Shown here: piece by piece, positions 27,076 through 36,179 of the stretch
Layout of the letters: each line of letters begins with the position of its first letter
Position numbering within the stretch: position 1 is the stretch's first letter
Source of the DNA: Chryseobacterium sp. FP211-J200
Lineage (GTDB): Bacteria > Bacteroidota > Bacteroidia > Flavobacteriales > Weeksellaceae
DNA length: 64,000 nucleotides
Reading direction: 5' to 3'
Assembly (NCBI RefSeq): GCF_001643375.1
Contig: NZ_LSHB01000016.1
Coordinates: forward strand, 32,238 to 96,237
Program-made: the position numbers and the translations under genes
The notes under the pieces: model-generated
The model's input: the letters and a program-made list of their open reading frames with translations, nothing else
Database searches by the model: none
What the model was told of the DNA's origin: nothing

Positions 27076-28371
27076 ATGGCTTACAGTTTTTTTCTCAGAG
27101 GTACAAAGGATGTAAAGAAAATTTATATCTCCATAACGCACGGTTCCGATCTAAAAGTTATCCGGCCAACAGATTTTAAGGTCGATGTTAATAGCTGGGA
27201 TAAAGTTCAGAAAAGAATGAAACTAAATGAAGTCGAAAGTCAGCTTAAGAATAGCGCGCCAATTAAAATACAGCGCCAGAATGCAATTGCTGACTTTAAT
27301 AAAAAATTCTCTGATTTTGAGCAGGATTTTATCAGCTACTTCAATTCTCTACTGGATAACAATCGATTGACTGAAACAAAGCTTGTAGAATTCTTCACCG
27401 GACAAAATAAAACGAACGAAATCCCGACTGATTTTAAAAGTTTCGTAGATTATTATTGCGATATGAATATCGGGATAACAGAAAGCACGAAGAAAGTTTA
27501 TAAAAGAACCAGAAATCTAGTGTCTGGGTTTAATCCTAAATTAAGAATGCAGGATATTGATGATCGATTCAAAAAAGATTTTGGGAGTTATCTTGACAAA
27601 AACAATTATCAAAGGTCGTATATCAGAAAAACTATCGGAAATGTTAAAGACTTCTGGAAATATGCAAAGAGAAAGAAAATCAATGTGTCTGATGATCCGG
27701 AATGGTGGGAACTGACAAAGGATTTCCCTGACTTAGCAAAAGACCTGGCAGATGATCCTTATTTAACGTGGGAAGAATTGGAAGCAATAAGATTAGTTGT
27801 GTTTGATAACAATTACCTTGACAACGCCAGAGATTGGCTCTTGATTAGCTGTTGGACCGCGCAGCGAGTATCTGATTTAATGGAATTCACTTTTGATAAA
27901 ATTATCACTGACGAAAAAGGAAGTAAGTTTCTTCCAATCATCCAAGAAAAGACAGGTTCTAAAATAACGATTCCTTTATTTCAAGAAGTTGAAAGCATCC
28001 TTAACAAAAGGGATGGGAACTTTCCTAGGAAAATTAGTGATCAGAAGTACAATGATTATATAAAGCTTGTATGCAAGGAAGCAAAAATAACAGATATGGT
28101 TTTCGCTCCAAAATATAGACAGCCGGTCATAGTCAATGGCAAAACGGTGTACAGGAAAATTGTAGGCTTTTTTCCAAAGAATGAAGTGATCACAAGTCAC
28201 GTTGGCCGGAGGACATTCGTTTCATTATTCATTAACAATGTAGATCTGGATTCGATCAGGAAAATAACTGGACACACACGCGATAAGATGGTAGAAGTTT
28301 ACAATCGACTCAATTCCCTTGAAAGAGCTGAAATCACCAAAGCAAAATTCAGGGATGCTGGGTTTGAATAG
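27076..28371 (+). CDS. Tyrosine recombinase / phage integrase
   Basis: Start at 27076 (MAYSFFLRGTKDVKK); an upstream ATG at 26977 would overlap the operator and add non-conserved residues. The 431-residue protein has a Bacteroidetes-type Arm-binding N-terminus, a SAM-like core-binding domain (about 120-220) and a catalytic domain. The catalytic residues are Arg in CWTAQRVSDLMEF, His-x-x-Arg in TSHVGRRTFVS, His in ITGHTRDKM and nucleophile Tyr in VEVYNRL. It lies beside the ssrA attL and should integrate and excise the element at the tmRNA 3' end. Confidence 0.95.
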   Translation: MAYSFFLRGTKDVKKIYISITHGSDLKVIRPTDFKVDVNSWDKVQKRMKLNEVESQLKNSAPIKIQRQNAIADFNKKFSDFEQDFISYFNSLLDNNRLTETKLVEFFTGQNKTNEIPTDFKSFVDYYCDMNIGITESTKKVYKRTRNLVSGFNPKLRMQDIDDRFKKDFGSYLDKNNYQRSYIRKTIGNVKDFWKYAKRKKINVSDDPEWWELTKDFPDLAKDLADDPYLTWEELEAIRLVVFDNNYLDNARDWLLISCWTAQRVSDLMEFTFDKIITDEKGSKFLPIIQEKTGSKITIPLFQEVESILNKRDGNFPRKISDQKYNDYIKLVCKEAKITDMVFAPKYRQPVIVNGKTVYRKIVGFFPKNEVITSHVGRRTFVSLFINNVDLDSIRKITGHTRDKMVEVYNRLNSLERAEITKAKFRDAGFE

Positions 28372-28410
28372 AAACAAAAATCAATCAATAATATTTTAAA
28401 ACAAAACAAT

Positions 28411-28995
28411 ATGAAAACAAATGTTAAAAAAATGCTCTGGGAAACAGAGGAAGGATGCTACGTGTATATAGACTCAAATGTACTCCTGGATGATTTAAAA
28501 TTTAATAAAGGAAATCAATATCTGATGGAAATTTCCGGTATTGGTATCGTTAGAATGGTTCCTTATAGCATTAATAAAGAGAAAGGACACCTTGTTTATG
28601 ACTGCCTTACAAATAAGGACCTATACAATGTCTCTCTTGATAGAATTTTATCAATCAAAGAAATTATTTCATATCCCTTACAACATTCTCCGGCAAAACA
28701 TTTTGACGAGATTGAAAACAAGTATAGCGAGGAATTAATTTATAATATCGATAATCTTTTATCTGTGATTGAAGATAATGCAGTGGATATTTCCGAGAAT
28801 GAATATTTGGATGAACCATTATGTGAAGAAGCAATTTACAGAAAGGCTTCTCAGATGGCTTCAATGTTACGTATTGCAAAAAAGGAAATTGATCATTTTA
28901 GTAATATTGTAATCGATGTAAACAAACTAAGAAAAGCAATTTATCCAGGAGAAAATATTGCATCCAGATACAGTAATAAATACTGCCCTGCGTAA
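28411..28995 (+). CDS. Hypothetical protein of the integrative element
   Basis: The acidic protein has 194 residues and starts MKTNVKKMLWETEEGCYVYI. The N-terminal half looks beta-rich (YLMEISGIGIVRMVPYSI) and the C-terminal half helical. No known motif is recognised. Its stop overlaps the start of the DUF3853 gene (TAATG), so they are coupled. A regulatory or accessory role is only inferred from position behind the integrase. Confidence 0.7.
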   Translation: MKTNVKKMLWETEEGCYVYIDSNVLLDDLKFNKGNQYLMEISGIGIVRMVPYSINKEKGHLVYDCLTNKDLYNVSLDRILSIKEIISYPLQHSPAKHFDEIENKYSEELIYNIDNLLSVIEDNAVDISENEYLDEPLCEEAIYRKASQMASMLRIAKKEIDHFSNIVIDVNKLRKAIYPGENIASRYSNKYCPA

Positions 28996-29306
28996 TGGAA
29001 ATCACTCATAATAATCTGCCAGAAGCTTTGGCGCTACTCCTGCAGGAAGTTCGAGATCTTCGGCAACAAGTCAGTCAGCTGGAACCGCCAAAGCAAAAAG
29101 AAGAATTCTACGGAATTGCTGGAATTGCAAAGATCCTCAACTGCTGTAATACGACAGCACAGCGGATAAAAAACACAGGATATATAGATGGAGCATTGTA
29201 TCAGGCAGGCAGGCAAATCTTGATTGATAAAGACAAGCTGCAGCAACTGTATAAAGAGAATGAACACAAGATAAAATCAAAAATCAGAAAATCCCTCGCG
29301 AAATGA
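28995..29306 (+). CDS. DUF3853 family protein, putative DNA-binding
   Basis: The 103-residue protein has a coiled-coil N-terminus (LALLLQEVRDLRQQVSQL). It then has the DUF3853 core: FYGIAGIAKILNCCNTTAQR, IKNTGYIDGALYQAGRQILI, ending in DKDKLQQLYKE. This is a winged-helix/excisionase-like fold common in Bacteroidetes mobile elements next to integrase genes. It may act as recombination directionality factor or regulator. Confidence 0.8.
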   Translation: MEITHNNLPEALALLLQEVRDLRQQVSQLEPPKQKEEFYGIAGIAKILNCCNTTAQRIKNTGYIDGALYQAGRQILIDKDKLQQLYKENEHKIKSKIRKSLAK

Positions 29307-30009
29307 ATGGTTTTATAATGTGATTCAAACTCACCTTTTAAATACGGCCAAAAACCACATTATAGTAGGCCTACAGCAAACAAGGGTTGTCCACAATTGG
29401 ACAAGGTGTTTTTATACTCGCCAAAACACTGTAAATCAGGCGACATAGAAAAACACTATGTCGCTCATAAAACGAAAATAATAGTCTGATGGTTTACCAT
29501 AAAATTGTGGTAAACCTCAAATTTTAGATCTGTCCACAATTGGACAGACGTATTTCAAAGGGCAGATTAGCCTTTTGGAAATTAAAAAATATTAACTATA
29601 AAGGGTTCGACAAGTTTGTCGAGAGCAACGAAGTTAAAGATTTGAGCGTTTTCACAATTGTATGAAAGCGGGAGGAAGACTGATAGATCCGCACAAAGCT
29701 GTGCAGATGATAAAAGTGCAACTGTACATTTTAATGGGTATGCTCAAAATTGAGCCGACCTACCTCAGTTTGAGGAAGTATAAAAACGACAATTCACGCT
29801 TTTATGGAATCGGCTGAGATTTCAGCCGATTACTACAAAGATTTGTTGACTCCTCAAATTTGAGGTATCATAAAAACACAAATTCGTGTTTTTATGGAAA
29901 TGGTTGAAGGTGGGAATGGCTGAAATTTCAGCTGTGAATAACAAAATAAAAGTTGTTTTTCAGCCTACATTTTCTACATTAGCTACATTTCGAGTAAAAA
30001 TTGATAATT
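29307..30009. repeat. Palindrome-dense non-coding segment
   Basis: This 700-base stretch has no convincing gene but many short inverted repeats with different stems. Examples: GTCCACAATTGGAC (29388-29401 and 29532-29545), GCGACATAG/CTATGTCGC (29440-29465), GGTTTACCA/TGGTAAACC (29491-29516), GCTCAAAATTGAGC (29742-29755), CCTCAGTTTGAGG (29763-29775), GGCTGAGATTTCAGCC (29812-29827), CCTCAAATTTGAGG (29852-29865), CATAAAAACAC/GTGTTTTTATG (29870-29897). Two pieces (around 29336 and 29638) recur in diverged form at 42750-42880. It could be a control region or replication origin, or debris of an antirepressor gene. Confidence 0.6.
29939..29990. repeat. Left copy of a 52-bp inverted repeat with 9-bp iterons
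   Basis: The reverse strand holds three units ATGTAGnnn in tandem (ATGTAGCTA, ATGTAGAAA, ATGTAGGCT), followed by AACAACTTTTATTTTGTTA. The same arrangement occurs on the plus strand at 43677-43727, with only a few differences. It ends 20 bp before the next gene. Confidence 0.7.
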
Positions 30010-30756
30010 ATGGATTACCTAAAAACTGGCTTGCCGGATCGATTTAAAAATGTTGTAACTGAATCAACGGATTTTGAAAATACAATTTTGTCGAACTTGG
30101 ATAGGCAAATCATTGAAATTGCAAAGGAGATAAATTATTCGAGAGAAGAATTATCATTCTATTACTATGTCGAAAATATTAAGCGCAATATCTTAGAATT
30201 AAAAGCCGGCAACCAGCGCTCAATAATAAATTATATTACTGAGCAAACCGTTCCATTATTCGCAATTGCAAAAGATCAGGAAGTGACCAAATCCTTATTT
30301 CAAAATGATGTGATTAAAACCAGATTACCTCAAGCAGAAATCGACAGGAGAATAAATATTTTATCAAATGCCCTTTTAGGTATCTATCCGAAGGAAATAA
30401 TTGAAAAAGAATATAACTTTTGTGACTTTACAATACATGACTACGACGAAAGGACAATCGAAAGTTTCTTAGGATACGCTAAATTCATTGAAAGTCAAAA
30501 TTTCTCGCAAATCCGGAAGGCTATCTTAATTTTCGTGTTGATCGACCAAGGAGTTATCAAAGAAGGAATGCCATTAAAACCGGTCTTAGCTTCAATCTAC
30601 GGAAACAGGAACATCAATAAGGTATATGAGCACCTCAGAGATTATGAAGAAGGATGCAGCTTTATTGATGACATAAAAAAAGATATTACCCATAACAAAT
30701 ACAAAATTTATATAGAAATCGAAAAAGGTGTGCTGTCACACTTTTCACACAAATAA
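30010..30756 (+). CDS. Hypothetical protein of the integrative element
   Basis: The ATG at 30010 (MDYLKTGLPDRFKN) is preferred over a TTG nine bases earlier. The product has about 248 residues, is helical and charged, and has no membrane segments or recognised motif. A central KEIIEKEYNFCDFTIHDYDE and a C-terminal IYGNRNINKVYEHLRDYEEG are visible. It begins just after the iteron-like repeat, so it could be an initiator or regulator, but this is inference from position only. Confidence 0.65.
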   Translation: MDYLKTGLPDRFKNVVTESTDFENTILSNLDRQIIEIAKEINYSREELSFYYYVENIKRNILELKAGNQRSIINYITEQTVPLFAIAKDQEVTKSLFQNDVIKTRLPQAEIDRRINILSNALLGIYPKEIIEKEYNFCDFTIHDYDERTIESFLGYAKFIESQNFSQIRKAILIFVLIDQGVIKEGMPLKPVLASIYGNRNINKVYEHLRDYEEGCSFIDDIKKDITHNKYKIYIEIEKGVLSHFSHK

Positions 30757-30939
30757 AGAAACAATCATTTATACCTTTGTATTAAGTAAAACAAAAAACC
30801 TGACCGAAGCCAGGCAGAAAAAAGAGATAATTCCCTCAATTATACTGATTTGAATATTCGAACCTCCAAATCAGACTCTCCAAAATTACAAATTTTCTGC
30901 AAGCTTAGGAAGGATTTAAACAATTTTAAAACCGAACCT

Positions 30940-31233
30940 ATGAAACCTACATTAGAACAGGTCCCTGCAATCGTTTCCAACATTCTGGAATCTCAACAAA
31001 AAATTGAAAAGTTACTTTCTGATTTTGGATCGAAATTCCAGTCCGTTAGCTCAGTTCCTCAGAAAGAACTTCTAACCAATAAAGAAGCGTGTGCGCTACT
31101 GGATATCAACCGGACTACTCTATGGAAGTGGGAAAAAGAAGGCATAATACAAGCACACGGTTTAGAAGGGCGCCGATATTTCAAATATTCCGAAATAATG
31201 GAAGCTTTAATTCCTCTTAACAATAAAAATTAA
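30940..31233 (+). CDS. Helix-turn-helix (excisionase/MerR-like) protein
   Basis: Start at ATG 30940; the open frame extends upstream only to a TTG. The 97-residue protein has an N-terminal coiled coil (QVPAIVSNILESQQKIEKLL). A HTH_17-type winged helix follows: ELLTNKEACALLDINRTTLW, KWEKEGIIQAHGLEGRRYFK, YSEIMEAL. Proteins like this regulate or act as excisionase in Bacteroidetes elements. Its stop is 3 bp ahead of the helicase gene. Confidence 0.78.
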   Translation: MKPTLEQVPAIVSNILESQQKIEKLLSDFGSKFQSVSSVPQKELLTNKEACALLDINRTTLWKWEKEGIIQAHGLEGRRYFKYSEIMEALIPLNNKN

Positions 31234-31236
31234 GAT

Positions 31237-32733
31237 ATGGGAATTGTTGACGAAATAAGACCTAAAAGAGAAACGGTCAAGGATCAAAGCCTAAATCAAA
31301 ATCAGATTTTATCTGAAATAATTAAAAACCTAAAGCCCGCGGATTTCGTCGCGGAAGTCTTCCCAGTTGTTATTGAGCTCAGAGAAAAACACCAAAATGC
31401 TGATGAAGAAGAAAAGACTAAGATTGCGGAAAAGATTTCTAAACTAAAACTGCAGCAGAAAAACTACATCGTAATAGCGATTGAGAAAACTCTGCAGTTA
31501 GCTGAAAATCTGAAATTAGATTTTTGCTTACACAACAACATAGTATATACCTACAATGGTGTTTACTGGCAAAGCTTAGAGGATAATGAATTGGAAAGAT
31601 TTTTAGGAGATTGTGCAAAAACTCTGGGAGTACCAAAATACGATGCATCATATTTCGATTTTCGAAGTAAAATGGTAAAACAGTTTTTTTCAGTTGCTCA
31701 CCTTCCAAAACCGGAAACAAAAACAGAATCTGTACTTATCAATCTCCAAAATGGAACTCTCGAAATATCTCAATATGGGGTCAATTTGCGCGACCATTTA
31801 CCAAGGGATTTTTTAACATATGTTCTACCATTTAACTATGACCCAGAAGCAACCGCGCCAATATTTAATAACTTCCTGAATGAAGTATTAAGCATTGAGA
31901 AACAGAAAGTAATTAGCGAGTATTTAGGCTATATCTTTATGAGACACGGAAACGGACTAAAGTTAGAAAAAGTTCTACTCTGTTATGGAACCGGTGCAAA
32001 TGGAAAGTCTGTATTTTTCGATATCGTGACTGCTTTACTTGGGGACCACAACGTAAGTAATTTTTCTCTATCGTCCTTAACAAATGAAAACGGTTACTAC
32101 CGAGCTAAGATTGCAAACAAACTTCTTAATTATTCTAGTGAAATCAACAACAATATTGAGGCAGCTATTTTTAAACAGCTTGCGAGCGGTGAACCAATAG
32201 AGGCTCGCAGCCCTTATTGCGAACCAGTTACAATTAAGAATTATGCTAAATTGATGTTTAACACCAACGGATTTTTGATAGGTGAACAAACGAATGCTTT
32301 TTTTAGAAGATTTCTAATTATTCATTTTGATAAAACAATTTCCGAGGAAAATCAAGACCCAGAATTATCTCGAAAAATCATCAATAGTGAACTGTCAGGC
32401 GTTTTGAATTGGGCCTTATTGGGCCTCACCACTCTTTTACGAAATAAAGAATTTACGCCTTCAGAAGAAATAAAGGAGACATTAAACGAATATCGGACAC
32501 AATCAGATCCGGTGCAGATGTTTATGATTGATCAAGACATAAAACCTGGAACAAAGCCAATACCCTTAAAAGATCTCTATAAATCATTCAAAGAATTTTC
32601 AGAAGAAAACGGAAATAGATCTTTATCAATGAAAACTTTTGTTGAACGCCTTAGAATGGTAGGATTTGAAACTCAAAGATTATCATTAGGAAATGTTGTC
32701 TATGTAGCTGATGAAGTAAATGTAGGTCAATAA
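31237..32733 (+). CDS. Phage/plasmid primase-helicase, P4/D5 family (superfamily 3 helicase)
   Basis: This 498-residue protein has a D5_N-like region (residues about 150-220) and an SF3 helicase core. Walker A is LCYGTGANGKSVFFD, Walker B-like is LLNYSSEINNN, and the sensor motif is KLMFNTNGFLIGE, followed by the arginine-finger region FFRRFLIIHFD. A winged-helix C-terminus (KTFVERLRMVGFETQRL) closes it. P4-type helicases start replication of phages, plasmids and phage satellites. It is paired with the DUF6371 primase-like gene 32 bp downstream. Confidence 0.9.
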   Translation: MGIVDEIRPKRETVKDQSLNQNQILSEIIKNLKPADFVAEVFPVVIELREKHQNADEEEKTKIAEKISKLKLQQKNYIVIAIEKTLQLAENLKLDFCLHNNIVYTYNGVYWQSLEDNELERFLGDCAKTLGVPKYDASYFDFRSKMVKQFFSVAHLPKPETKTESVLINLQNGTLEISQYGVNLRDHLPRDFLTYVLPFNYDPEATAPIFNNFLNEVLSIEKQKVISEYLGYIFMRHGNGLKLEKVLLCYGTGANGKSVFFDIVTALLGDHNVSNFSLSSLTNENGYYRAKIANKLLNYSSEINNNIEAAIFKQLASGEPIEARSPYCEPVTIKNYAKLMFNTNGFLIGEQTNAFFRRFLIIHFDKTISEENQDPELSRKIINSELSGVLNWALLGLTTLLRNKEFTPSEEIKETLNEYRTQSDPVQMFMIDQDIKPGTKPIPLKDLYKSFKEFSEENGNRSLSMKTFVERLRMVGFETQRLSLGNVVYVADEVNVGQ

Positions 32734-32765
32734 AAACCTTTTTTATTACAAAAATATATTAAGTA

Positions 32766-33932
32766 ATGGAAACGAAATTCGTCAGAAACAGAACACAAAC
32801 AGCGCCCTTTTGTCCTTGTGGTAAGAGCAATAAAGATGGAAAATTTGCACCCAGCAAAGAGAATCCTGAACAGGGTTTCTGCCATTCTTGTGCTAAGTTT
32901 TTTGATTGTTCGGAAAAAATACCATTCACACCAAATTTAATACCTCCGAAACCGATTGATTACCACCCGATAGAATTTGTTAAAAAGTCATCAAAAAACG
33001 AAAACAATAATTTAATTAAATTTCTAAAGTCAAAGTTTGATTCTGACTCAGTTGATGAAAAAGTAAATCTATTAAAAGTAGGAAGCGCAAAACATTGGAC
33101 AGGTGCAACAGTTTTTTGGCAAATAGATAATCTGCAACGAGTAAGATACGGAAAAGTAATGCTGTATGATCCTGAGACTGGTAAAAGAGTAAAAGAACCA
33201 TTCAATCATTTTACAAACATCCACACCATTCTAAAAATGAAAGATTTTAACCACAAACAATGCTTATTTGGTTCTCACTTATTGCCCGGTAATAAAAAGC
33301 CCATTGCGCTTGTAGAAAGCGAGAAAACAGCAATAGTAATGAGTATAGTCGATGAATCTTATTTATGGCTTGCGACTGGTGGAAAAGGAAACTTTAATTA
33401 TGAATTCCTAGAACCAATTAAAGGAAAAAAAATTATGGCCTTCCCCGATGCTGGGGAAGCTTTCTGGACCGAAGTAAGTGTGCGTCTTAATGATATGGGA
33501 TTCAATATCACCATCAGTAAAGTTTTAGATGGAAAACCTAAAGGATATGATCTTGCAGATGCAGTTTTGGACGAATTAGAAGCCAAAGTGAGTGAAAACC
33601 ACTTTGCGGAAAAAAGAGCAATTACCACTATAAATGGTAATTCTGAAAATCAATTAGTTACAAATTCAATTGACAAAGTCGGAAATTCCGATAATTTAAA
33701 AGTGGTCCTGGAATATGCAATTTTTCCGGATGACGTCCTTAAAGATCTTGCGAAAAAAATAATTCCTGAGCAGGACAGTGTAGAAGAGAGTATTATGATT
33801 AGAAAATTAATCGAAATTGAAAAACTTGATGCAATTCAATCGAAAGATTTGCTCAATATAATGAGATTAAAGAATATAATAGATGTTACGGGTCTGGGGA
33901 GATACTTTCTTAATGATTCGACACCATACTAA
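32766..33932 (+). CDS. DUF6371 toprim-like primase protein with zinc finger
   Basis: The 388-residue protein begins with a zinc-ribbon (FCPCGKSNKDGKF, then GFCHSCAKFFD). It then shows the DUF6371 core: HWTGATVFWQIDNLQRVRYG, KVMLYDPETGKRVKEPFNH, KQCLFGSHLLPG, and the toprim-like strand ALVESEKTAIVMSI with the conserved Glu, followed by MAFPDAGEAF. It probably supplies the primase function to the neighbouring helicase. The C-terminal 100 residues are less conserved. Confidence 0.82.
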   Translation: METKFVRNRTQTAPFCPCGKSNKDGKFAPSKENPEQGFCHSCAKFFDCSEKIPFTPNLIPPKPIDYHPIEFVKKSSKNENNNLIKFLKSKFDSDSVDEKVNLLKVGSAKHWTGATVFWQIDNLQRVRYGKVMLYDPETGKRVKEPFNHFTNIHTILKMKDFNHKQCLFGSHLLPGNKKPIALVESEKTAIVMSIVDESYLWLATGGKGNFNYEFLEPIKGKKIMAFPDAGEAFWTEVSVRLNDMGFNITISKVLDGKPKGYDLADAVLDELEAKVSENHFAEKRAITTINGNSENQLVTNSIDKVGNSDNLKVVLEYAIFPDDVLKDLAKKIIPEQDSVEESIMIRKLIEIEKLDAIQSKDLLNIMRLKNIIDVTGLGRYFLNDSTPY

Positions 33933-33983
33933 AAAACAAAGCAACCGAGAAGCAACCGATAAATAAATAAAAACAACCATAAA

Positions 33984-34247
33984 ATGACAACAGACGAAAT
34001 TAAAAAAGAGATCGAAAAAGCAATGAGACCGCTACAGGAGAAAATCAATCAATTATCCTTAAAATCTGATCCGAAATTACTAGAAAAGGATCCGGTAACC
34101 GATGATTTTAAGGATGAACAGAACAGAGCCAAAGACCAATGGAAGAATGATGGAAATGAGTTTTTCGAAAAAGGTCAATCTGCGTTGGACCGTGCTATAA
34201 ACAACTACATCCAAGGAAACGATTCCTTGGTAGGTAAGAAACTTTAA
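33984..34247 (+). CDS. Small acidic hypothetical protein
   Basis: An 87-residue, highly charged helical protein: MTTDEIKKEIEKAMRPLQEK at the start, and FEKGQSALDRAINNYIQGND near the end. It has no recognised motif. It sits between the replication genes and the phage-like genes. Confidence 0.6.
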   Translation: MTTDEIKKEIEKAMRPLQEKINQLSLKSDPKLLEKDPVTDDFKDEQNRAKDQWKNDGNEFFEKGQSALDRAINNYIQGNDSLVGKKL

Positions 34248-34259
34248 AACTGGTCAGGA

Positions 34260-34664
34260 ATGAGAGAAAAAAATTTAACCGGTACGGGAGGATTTCAGAA
34301 CAATCCCCAGAACATAAACCGGTCAGGAGCAAATAGGAAATCTTTCTCAATCATCAATGAAGCTTTGAAGAAGAAAGGCATCCAGCCATTGAAAAAGAAC
34401 GAACTGATCGAAACTTACACTTTAATTTTCAACGCAACCGAGGCGGAATTAAAACGAATTGCAACTGATAAAAAAACACCTTTCGCTCTTCGATTGATCA
34501 TTACTGAATTGAATGATAAAAACACCCGAAGCAAAGCTCTTGCTGATTTTCGAAATTATATGTTTGGCGAGGCGCCGCAAGAAGTGACTCACAAAATAAA
34601 AGCGCGTGTACTCACACCTGAGGAAATGAAAGAACATCTTAAACACCTAGAAGAAAATTATTAA
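34260..34664 (+). CDS. Hypothetical phage-like protein (possibly small-terminase-like)
   Basis: The 134-residue protein begins with a basic, Asn/Gly-rich segment (GGFQNNPQNINRSGANRKSF). Next come helices FSIINEALKKKGIQPLKKNE and TPFALRLIITELNDKNTRSK, and the C-terminus is KARVLTPEEMKEHLKHLEEN. The layout resembles DUF5681/small terminase-type DNA-binding proteins of Bacteroidetes phages, but the match is by impression only. No large terminase gene follows. Confidence 0.55.
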   Translation: MREKNLTGTGGFQNNPQNINRSGANRKSFSIINEALKKKGIQPLKKNELIETYTLIFNATEAELKRIATDKKTPFALRLIITELNDKNTRSKALADFRNYMFGEAPQEVTHKIKARVLTPEEMKEHLKHLEENY

Positions 34665-34665
34665 A

Positions 34666-35229
34666 ATGGAAAGAATTATTTTAAACTTTAACGAGGCTGC
34701 ATACAATGCAGAATGTGAGAAAATCAGAGAAGCAGCAGCACAATTAAATGGGGAGATTATAGATCTCAAAAATGAGTTCGAGATTAATTTCTCTGATGCT
34801 CAATTAAACAATCTTTTTATCTACAAAAAGAATATTGAAAAATTTTGCGATTCTTTATACCCAGAGATAAGACCATTAAAGTTCAGAACCGAAGCGAGAA
34901 CCGAAGTACTCAAGGCAATTAGCAAAATTGTTTCTAATGACTTTATTTATAATAATGGGATTAATTCTGCGGATTTCTTTACTGTACAAAAGGGAATTAT
35001 CACAGTGAGAGAAGAATCATTCGAGACTATAAGATCAAAGTTTGAAGTTTCTCTCGAAACAGAAAGAGCAAAGGAAGCTTATGATTTGCACAACACTGCA
35101 TTCGAAGCGGTAAATGCTATCTTTAAGATGGCTAAAGAAAAAGGAGGGACTCTACATATAACCCATCTATTCCAGTATGATAGAGATTTTAACCTGCAAA
35201 AAACAGAGCTATTGTATAATATGATCTAA
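34666..35229 (+). CDS. Hypothetical protein of the integrative element
   Basis: The 187-residue soluble, mostly helical protein starts MERIILNFNEAAYNAECEKI and ends HLFQYDRDFNLQKTELLYNM. I do not recognise it. It begins one base after the preceding stop and is cotranscribed. Confidence 0.6.
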   Translation: MERIILNFNEAAYNAECEKIREAAAQLNGEIIDLKNEFEINFSDAQLNNLFIYKKNIEKFCDSLYPEIRPLKFRTEARTEVLKAISKIVSNDFIYNNGINSADFFTVQKGIITVREESFETIRSKFEVSLETERAKEAYDLHNTAFEAVNAIFKMAKEKGGTLHITHLFQYDRDFNLQKTELLYNMI

Positions 35230-35248
35230 TGGTTAAAGTCCAAATCAG

Positions 35249-35307
35249 ACTACAAAATACTACTGATTTATAAATAGTTACATAATTCTGTAGTATTTTA
35301 TTGTAGT
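35249..35307. repeat. Imperfect inverted repeat with TACTAC/GTAGTA words
   Basis: ACTACAAAATACTAC (35249-35263) is matched in inverse by GTAGTATTTT-att-GTAGT (35290-35307). It lies in a 196-base gap before the next gene and shares the TACTAC word with the sites around the integrase start. Confidence 0.45.
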
Positions 35308-35425
35308 GGCTCAAAATTAAAACACTATAAATCAAGCACTTAAATTAACGGATTTTTGATGCAAAAAATCATCAGAATTCAAAAATTGAGGAAAGTAAGA
35401 ATCAATAATTACAAATTTAAAAAAA

Positions 35426-35692
35426 ATGGAAAATAATTACAGTCAAGAATTCTTTGATTTCACAGATGAATTTTTTCAAAAAATACAAGCTAACAATATT
35501 TCCAATGAGCAAATAAAATTCAATAAGGATTTCTTTGATTTCGTACAGATGGATTTTGACAAGACAATCAAGATGTTTATCAAAGAAGGTTTATTGGATG
35601 AAGAAGGAAAACCTACCGAAAAAGGTTTGAAATCCGGAATACTATCAGGTCACAAATTAAATGATAAATACGATGGGATTCAAACGGACTAA
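35426..35692 (+). CDS. Small hypothetical protein
   Basis: An 88-residue acidic protein beginning MENNYSQEFFDFTDEFFQKI and ending KSGILSGHKLNDKYDGIQTD. It is rich in Phe and Asp and has no recognised domain. Its end overlaps the start of the gp10-like gene by up to 32 bp. Confidence 0.6.
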   Translation: MENNYSQEFFDFTDEFFQKIQANNISNEQIKFNKDFFDFVQMDFDKTIKMFIKEGLLDEEGKPTEKGLKSGILSGHKLNDKYDGIQTD

Positions 35693-36119
35693 AAATAACA
35701 TCGATGATTACCATCAAAAAATTATCAATGATACGCTTTACTCTATTCAGCAGGCGCTAGAATTAACAATGCGTGAATTGGTCATATATGCCAAGAGTGG
35801 GCAGTTTATGAATAAAAATTGGAAGGATCAATCATCTGCTTTGAGAAACTCAATTGGATATCATATTTATTACAATAGTCAACTTGTAGCATCAAGCTTT
35901 TCTGGACCTGAAGAAGGCGTTAAGCAGGGAGATGATTACGCGAAATCCTTGAGTGCTGGAGATAATGATTCTGGATTTGTCTGTGTGTTTGTCGCTGGGA
36001 TGGATTACGCTCTTTACGTTGAATCTAAAGGATTTGGTGTAATCAGTGGACCAGCTTTACAATTTGATAATGTTTTTAAGAATCATTTTGAAGAAATAAA
36101 AAACAACCTAAAAAAATAA
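35661..36119 (+). CDS. HK97 gp10-like phage protein
   Basis: The 152-residue protein (a second in-frame ATG at 35673 gives MGFKRTKNN, also plausible) has the gp10-like pattern. A helical N-terminus is followed by WKDQSSALRNSIGYHIYYNS, and FVAGMDYALYVESKGFGVIS resembles the conserved YAxYVExG segment; it ends with a helix. Family members are head-tail connector or tail-completion proteins. Its presence right before a tape-measure gene is normal for a tail module, though the rest of the module is missing. Confidence 0.7.
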   Translation: MINTMGFKRTKNNIDDYHQKIINDTLYSIQQALELTMRELVIYAKSGQFMNKNWKDQSSALRNSIGYHIYYNSQLVASSFSGPEEGVKQGDDYAKSLSAGDNDSGFVCVFVAGMDYALYVESKGFGVISGPALQFDNVFKNHFEEIKNNLKK

Positions 36120-36179
36120 GTCAATTACTATTCCCTCGTAGTATTGATTTTAAACTAAAAAACCATAAAAAAAACTATT

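Noticed and set aside
29662..29817. 51-codon ORF in the palindromic segment (MKAGGRLIDPHKAVQMIKVQ...)
   Set aside because: It runs through several palindromes and ends at one. It shares a fragment with the decayed KilA-N region and is more likely gene debris than a functional gene.
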